A DNA stretch of 9,629 nt from Helicobacteraceae bacterium (GTDB lineage Bacteria; Campylobacterota; Campylobacteria; Campylobacterales; Sulfurimonadaceae): contig JAUWLG010000033.1 in the NCBI GenBank assembly GCA_030613795.1, positions 1-9,629 on the forward strand, read 5' to 3'. Within the stretch, counting starts at the first letter, position 1, and every line of letters begins with the position of its first letter. Below, piece by piece: positions 6,574 to 9,629 of this stretch. The translations under genes and the position numbers were made by a program. The notes under the pieces were generated by a model. It saw only the letters and a list, made by a program, of their open reading frames with translations, did no database searches and was not told the DNA's origin.

Positions 6574-7053
6574 TTACTGCTTTTTTATCTTTATCAACAC
6601 CCTATTTTCTCTATCTTTAAAATAGATCTGTCTATCAGTAACTTTATAATATATCTTTACATTCTCATCTAATATAGTCTGCTCAAATCCATGTGCATTT
6701 TCAACAAGATTTTGACCATCATAAATGGGCTTTGAACGTAAGATGTTTTCCATCAGCGTATCGGGGTAATTAGCATTCAAGTACTCTGCATTAAAACTGC
6801 TTTTGCTCATACACCCTTCACTGTCGACACAAACCAGGTTTTCGATCTCAATTTTTCCGACCGCTTGTCCGGCAGAAAATAGCTCTAATGCGACAAGGTC
6901 TTCATTGCTTCGAATGTAACCCGTATCTGCAAATTTGAGTTTTGGTGTCTTTAAGATGATGGTTGCGACATCTGTTTGGACAAAAGGTCTTGCGCCACAC
7001 CCGCTTAAAAGCAGAATGAAGGCACTAACCCATAGGATATAAAATTTTCTCAT
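6574..7053 (-). CDS. Small predicted lipoprotein of unknown function
   Basis: The product is about 159 residues and should be exported and lipid-anchored. From the ATG at 7053 it begins MRKFYILW, followed by a hydrophobic stretch and the lipobox LSGC, with the modified Cys at position 19. A GTG start at 7065 would add four residues (MTRF). I prefer the ATG because Arg-Lys right after Met is typical of a signal peptide, but neither start has a good ribosome binding site. The mature part is mixed alpha/beta in appearance, with a Cys pair (VCVDSEGC) that could form a disulphide, and a basic C-terminus. I do not recognise a family. Its 5' end lies inside the end of the aldo/keto reductase gene (29-base overlap), which suggests translational coupling in one operon. 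The function is unknown. Confidence 0.8.
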   Translation of the reverse strand: MRKFYILWVSAFILLLSGCGARPFVQTDVATIILKTPKLKFADTGYIRSNEDLVALELFSAGQAVGKIEIENLVCVDSEGCMSKSSFNAEYLNANYPDTLMENILRSKPIYDGQNLVENAHGFEQTILDENVKIYYKVTDRQIYFKDRENRVLIKIKKQ

Positions 7054-8044
7054 GAACCGCGTCACATGCTTTCAAGATTTCATCACTAAGTGTCAGGTCC
7101 ATTGCCGCCAAAGAAGCATCGAGCTGATCTGTCGATGTTGCGCCAATAATGGTTGAAGCCACAAAATCAAACTGCTTGCTCCAAGCCGTTGCCAAAGTGA
7201 CCGGGTCTAGTCCAGCTTCATGCGCGATCCGAATGTACTCTTGTGTTGAGGCCAAGGTTTTGTCATTCATAAAGCGTTCTGCCATAAGACGCTGACGAGG
7301 GTCTGATGATTTGAGGTAGTCACTAAAACGCCCTTTAGCCTCAGGGTTTTGGTTATATTTACCACTCAGAACGCCACCGGCTAAAGGTGAGTAAGGAAGC
7401 AGCGAGATCTTCTCCTTAGAAGAGAGTGTAGAGAGTTCATCTAAAAAGCGGCGGTTCAAAAGTGAGAAGTTGTTTTGGACAGACTCAAACCGTGCTAATT
7501 TCTCATACTTAGAGACACTTAGGGCTTTCATCGTTCCATAGGCTGTGTCGTTAGACGTACCGATATAACGTACTTTCCCACTCTCAACTAACCTGTCAAA
7601 CGCCTCCATTGACTCTTCGATCGGCACAACCATGTCCGGCCAATGCATCTGATAGAGGTCAATATAGTCTGTCTGAAGTCGTTTTAACGACCCCTCCACG
7701 GCACGTTCAATGTGGAAACGGTCAATAGCCGTCAGACCATGTCGTATCGGCGGCACGAACCAGCCCGATGCCGCTCCGGCGACCTTGCTTGCCAAAATGA
7801 CACTCTCACGAGGTTTTGTCTTTAACCATCTTCCCACGATCTCTTCTGTAATACCTGCCAATTTACTCTGAGGCGGCACTGGGTAGAGTTCCGCCGTATC
7901 ATAAAAGTTGACTCCGGCGTCATAGGCTTTATCCATAATAGCAAAGGCTGTTTTTTCATCCGGTACCTGTGTACCAAACGTCATCGTCCCCATACAGATA
8001 GGACTTACTCTTAAACCAGATCGACCAATATATCGATACTCCAT
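7025..8044 (-). CDS. tas: NADP(H)-dependent aldo/keto reductase, Tas-like
   Basis: This is a cytoplasmic oxidoreductase expected to reduce an aldehyde or ketone with NADPH; the physiological substrate is unknown. The 339-residue TIM-barrel protein has the catalytic tetrad Asp49, Tyr54, Lys87 and His134. It follows E. coli Tas from memory in many stretches: GTMTFG (19-24), AELYPVPP (51-58), SLKRLQTDYIDLYQMHWP (119-136), the SLLNRRF block (194-200), and the FVASTIIGAT cofactor region (294-303). It lacks the insertion that Tas carries after the HWP motif, so it is a shorter relative. AGGTGG lies six bases before the ATG. The gene overlaps the downstream lipoprotein gene and is divergent from the REC-HD-GYP gene. 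The family is certain; the tas name is by resemblance. Confidence 0.92.
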   Translation of the reverse strand: MEYRYIGRSGLRVSPICMGTMTFGTQVPDEKTAFAIMDKAYDAGVNFYDTAELYPVPPQSKLAGITEEIVGRWLKTKPRESVILASKVAGAASGWFVPPIRHGLTAIDRFHIERAVEGSLKRLQTDYIDLYQMHWPDMVVPIEESMEAFDRLVESGKVRYIGTSNDTAYGTMKALSVSKYEKLARFESVQNNFSLLNRRFLDELSTLSSKEKISLLPYSPLAGGVLSGKYNQNPEAKGRFSDYLKSSDPRQRLMAERFMNDKTLASTQEYIRIAHEAGLDPVTLATAWSKQFDFVASTIIGATSTDQLDASLAAMDLTLSDEILKACDAVHEKILYPMG

Positions 8045-8069
8045 ACTTCACCACCTATTTCGATGGCTT

Positions 8070-8075
8070 ATTGTA
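8070..8075 (-). promoter_or_regulatory. Candidate -10 box for the aldo/keto reductase operon
   Basis: The minus strand reads TGC-TACAAT, an extended -10 box about 25 bases before the ATG. It is the best candidate in the 127-bp divergent gap. The -35 match is weak. Confidence 0.45.
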
Positions 8076-8132
8076 GCAAGTTGTAAAGATGAAATACTTA
8101 GGAACTTCATTTAGCTCTAATTTGTTAGTAGT

Positions 8133-8138
8133 TATACT
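8133..8138 (+). promoter_or_regulatory. Candidate -10 box for the response regulator gene
   Basis: TATACT lies 33 bases before the ATG, with a partial -35 (TTTAGC, 8110-8115) at 17-bp spacing. TATAAA at 8143-8148 is an alternative. The divergent reductase promoter lies about 60 bases to the left, so the two promoters face away from each other within one short gap. Confidence 0.4.
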
Positions 8139-8171
8139 AGATTATAAAATCCACTAAATCTGATAGGCCTA

Positions 8172-9176
8172 ATGTCATTCAAAAATAAAAAATTTCATGT
8201 TCTTAGTGTTGATGATACTGAGACAAACCGTCTCATAATCGAAAAAATGCTGACCAGTGCCGGTTACAAAGTCACCTCTGCTGTCAGTGGAGTAGAGGCT
8301 ATTGCCCTTTTGAACGGCGACTGCAGACCTGACCTTATCTTACTCGACATCATGATGCCTGAAGTCAATGGTTTCGAGACCTGCCAAATTATCAAAAACT
8401 CGAATAAAAGCATGTCTAAGATCCCTGTTATCTTTTTGACTGCGATGTCTGACCTTAAATGGATCACCAACGGTTTCGAAGTGGGTGGTGTTGACTACAT
8501 TACCAAACCGTTTCAAAAGGTGGAACTCCTTGCCCGTATTAACACCCATCTTAAACTCAAACACTATCAAGACCAGGAGATCGAACAGACCCAACGTGAA
8601 CTGATCTACACTATTGCCCGTATTACCGACGTTCATAGCGCTGAGACAGGCAACCACATTAAACGTGTCTCAGAATACGCCAAACTGCTTGCCATGTTAG
8701 CCGGCTACGACAAAGAGAAAGCGGAGGTGTTTAAACTCGCTGCTGCTATGCACGATGTTGGCAAGATCGGCATCCCTCATAACATCTTAAACAAACCGGG
8801 GAGACTAACTGATGAAGAGCTCTCTGCTATGCGTAAGCATCCCAACATCGGTTACGACATTCTCTCCCACTCCAAACGCCCCCTACTGAGAGCTGCTGCC
8901 ATCGTCGCTCAGCAGCATCATGAAAAATATGATGGCACGGGTTACCCCCGTGGACTCAAAGGCAAACAGATCCACATCCTGGGGCGAATCGCTGCCCTGG
9001 CAGATGTCTTCGACGCACTGGACACCTCACGTCCTTATAAACAACGCTGGGCCCTACATGAGACAATCAGTTTTATTCAAAACGAAAGCGGTAAACATTT
9101 TGACCCCCGTTTAGTCGATCTGCTCATTAAGCATTTTGGGCATTTTCGGAAAATACGCGATAAATTTCCGGATTAA
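8172..9176 (+). CDS. Response regulator with REC and HD-GYP domains (c-di-GMP phosphodiesterase)
   Basis: This is a two-component response regulator predicted to hydrolyse cyclic di-GMP when phosphorylated, lowering the signal that favours attachment over motility. The N-terminal REC domain (about 7-125) has the acidic pair Asp14/Asp15, phospho-acceptor Asp59 in LLDIMMP, Thr90 and Lys112. A short charged, coiled-coil-like linker (about 128-146) leads into the HD-GYP domain (about 147-330). Its metal-site motifs are complete: Glu158, His162, the HDVGKIGIP block with His194/Asp195, His223, the HHEKYDGTGYP block (249-259), and Asp278. No DNA-binding domain is present. The architecture matches the RpfG-type family. 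AGG lies four bases before the ATG, a modest ribosome binding site. The gene ends in tandem stops TAA-TAG. No partner kinase is in the window, so the activating signal is unknown. Confidence 0.95.
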   Translation: MSFKNKKFHVLSVDDTETNRLIIEKMLTSAGYKVTSAVSGVEAIALLNGDCRPDLILLDIMMPEVNGFETCQIIKNSNKSMSKIPVIFLTAMSDLKWITNGFEVGGVDYITKPFQKVELLARINTHLKLKHYQDQEIEQTQRELIYTIARITDVHSAETGNHIKRVSEYAKLLAMLAGYDKEKAEVFKLAAAMHDVGKIGIPHNILNKPGRLTDEELSAMRKHPNIGYDILSHSKRPLLRAAAIVAQQHHEKYDGTGYPRGLKGKQIHILGRIAALADVFDALDTSRPYKQRWALHETISFIQNESGKHFDPRLVDLLIKHFGHFRKIRDKFPD

Positions 9177-9285
9177 TAGTGGTGGTGCTAAAAAATATGT
9201 TTGTAAACCCTTAATCAATATCTCTATCTCCTCATTTCCACTAAGATAAAAACCCACAAGCTTTTGTATTTAACTCAAACTTTTT

Positions 9286-9291
9286 TATAAT
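9286..9291 (+). promoter_or_regulatory. Sigma70-type -10 box of an orphan promoter
   Basis: A consensus TATAAT sits in an AT-rich stretch, with a partial -35 (TTGTAT, 9264-9269) 16 bases upstream. Transcription would start near 9298 and run rightwards through the hairpin region to a gene or RNA mostly beyond the window. Confidence 0.5.
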
Positions 9292-9297
9292 CGTGTG

Positions 9298-9569
9298 CTA
9301 CCTCTCCTTTTAAACTGTGGTGTGCCGAACTTTTTTTCTCTGTCGCGTCAGAGAAATAGTTTTCGAGAAAAAAAGAGAGACGCTGTTGCTATTACGTTGA
9401 TATTCAATCTCTAAAGCAGTTTATTTACTGTCCTCTAAACTTATACGACACAAGCACTAACTGTCACTAGACAATTCAAACAGGGATGAAAGCATTAGCT
9501 TTCACATTAATCAATGCGTTACCGCTTGACCTTTATCGTGGCATCTGCAAAGCTAACTAGAGGGAGAAA
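9298..9569 (+). other. Structured non-coding stretch, probable 5' leader
   Basis: No full gene is visible between the response regulator and the window end. Two overlapping inverted repeats compete for the same bases. TTTCTCTG (9335-9342) pairs with CAGAGAAA (9349-9356). CTTTTTTTCTC (9330-9340) pairs perfectly with GAGAAAAAAAG (9365-9375). Further on, TGAAAGC-ATTA-GCTTTCA (9487-9504) is a third hairpin. A short frame at 9486-9560 (24 codons) has no spaced ribosome binding site. I could not match the stretch to tmRNA, SRP RNA, RNase P RNA, tRNA or the start of 16S or 23S rRNA. Confidence 0.4.
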
Positions 9570-9629
9570 GTGACCGTTAAAAAAATTACTTTGTCTGAGC
9601 ATAGCGAGTTAGGAATTTTTAGGGAGCGA
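9570..9629 (+). CDS. Possible start of a truncated gene (20 codons visible)
   Basis: A frame opening with GTG at 9570 runs unbroken to the last base of the window, reading MTVKKITLSE and ten further residues. AGGGAG lies three bases before the GTG, an acceptable though close ribosome binding site, and the frame is closed by TAG at 9558-9560. It is the only plus-strand frame open to the edge. Twenty open codons are weak evidence, and I recognise no family. Confidence 0.25.
   Translation, partial: MTVKKITLSEHSELGIFRER

Noticed and set aside
6437..6625. 62-codon plus-strand reading frame across the repeat right end
   Set aside because: It runs through the hairpin element and into the antisense of the lipoprotein gene, so it is a chance frame.
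9298..9629. rRNA operon leader or other housekeeping RNA
   Set aside because: A strong -10 box and hairpins fit this idea, but no sequence typical of 16S, 23S, tRNA, tmRNA, SRP RNA or RNase P RNA is present.

Overview
The window looks like a chromosomal segment of a free-living member of the Campylobacterota (Sulfurimonas/Arcobacter-like). This is inferred from the AT-rich, densely packed genes, the FadL N-terminus of the type seen in that phylum, and the mix of small lipoprotein, Nfo and REC-HD-GYP genes. No rRNA or marker gene confirms it.

Layout, left to right. Positions 1-443 carry no convincing gene: a heptanucleotide tandem repeat, a 114-bp element with inverted ends, an AT-rich palindrome and a two-copy 21-bp repeat. 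Positions 444-8044 hold six genes, all on the minus strand. Read in the direction of transcription they are: an aldo/keto reductase of the Tas type (8044-7025); a small lipoprotein overlapping its 3' end (7053 or 7065-6574); a 334-bp gap with a striking series of hairpins bounded by the same repeat ends as the left element (about 6283-6530); endonuclease IV Nfo (6239-5385); a FadL/OmpP1-type outer-membrane porin (5238-4030) closed by an intrinsic terminator; a FadD-like acyl-CoA synthetase (3903-2341); and an AAA ATPase with a TTG start (2177-444). On the plus strand, divergent from the reductase, is a REC-HD-GYP response regulator (8172-9176). Positions 9177-9629 hold a good sigma70-type -10 box followed by RNA-hairpin sequence and, at the very edge, a possible truncated reading frame.

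How the genes may work together. FadL and FadD are the classic pair for taking up exogenous long-chain fatty acids: the outer-membrane channel admits them and the synthetase traps them as CoA thioesters. Here the two genes are neighbours but are separated by a terminator and a new promoter. Nfo is a housekeeping DNA-repair enzyme. The REC-HD-GYP protein should degrade cyclic di-GMP under control of an unseen sensor kinase. The AAA ATPase is a stand-alone remodelling-type ATPase of unknown substrate.

I found no phage, CRISPR, toxin-antitoxin or secretion system. The least explained material is non-coding: the repeat-bounded hairpin series at 6283-6530, its relative at 89-202, and the promoter plus alternative-hairpin leader at 9286-9500.
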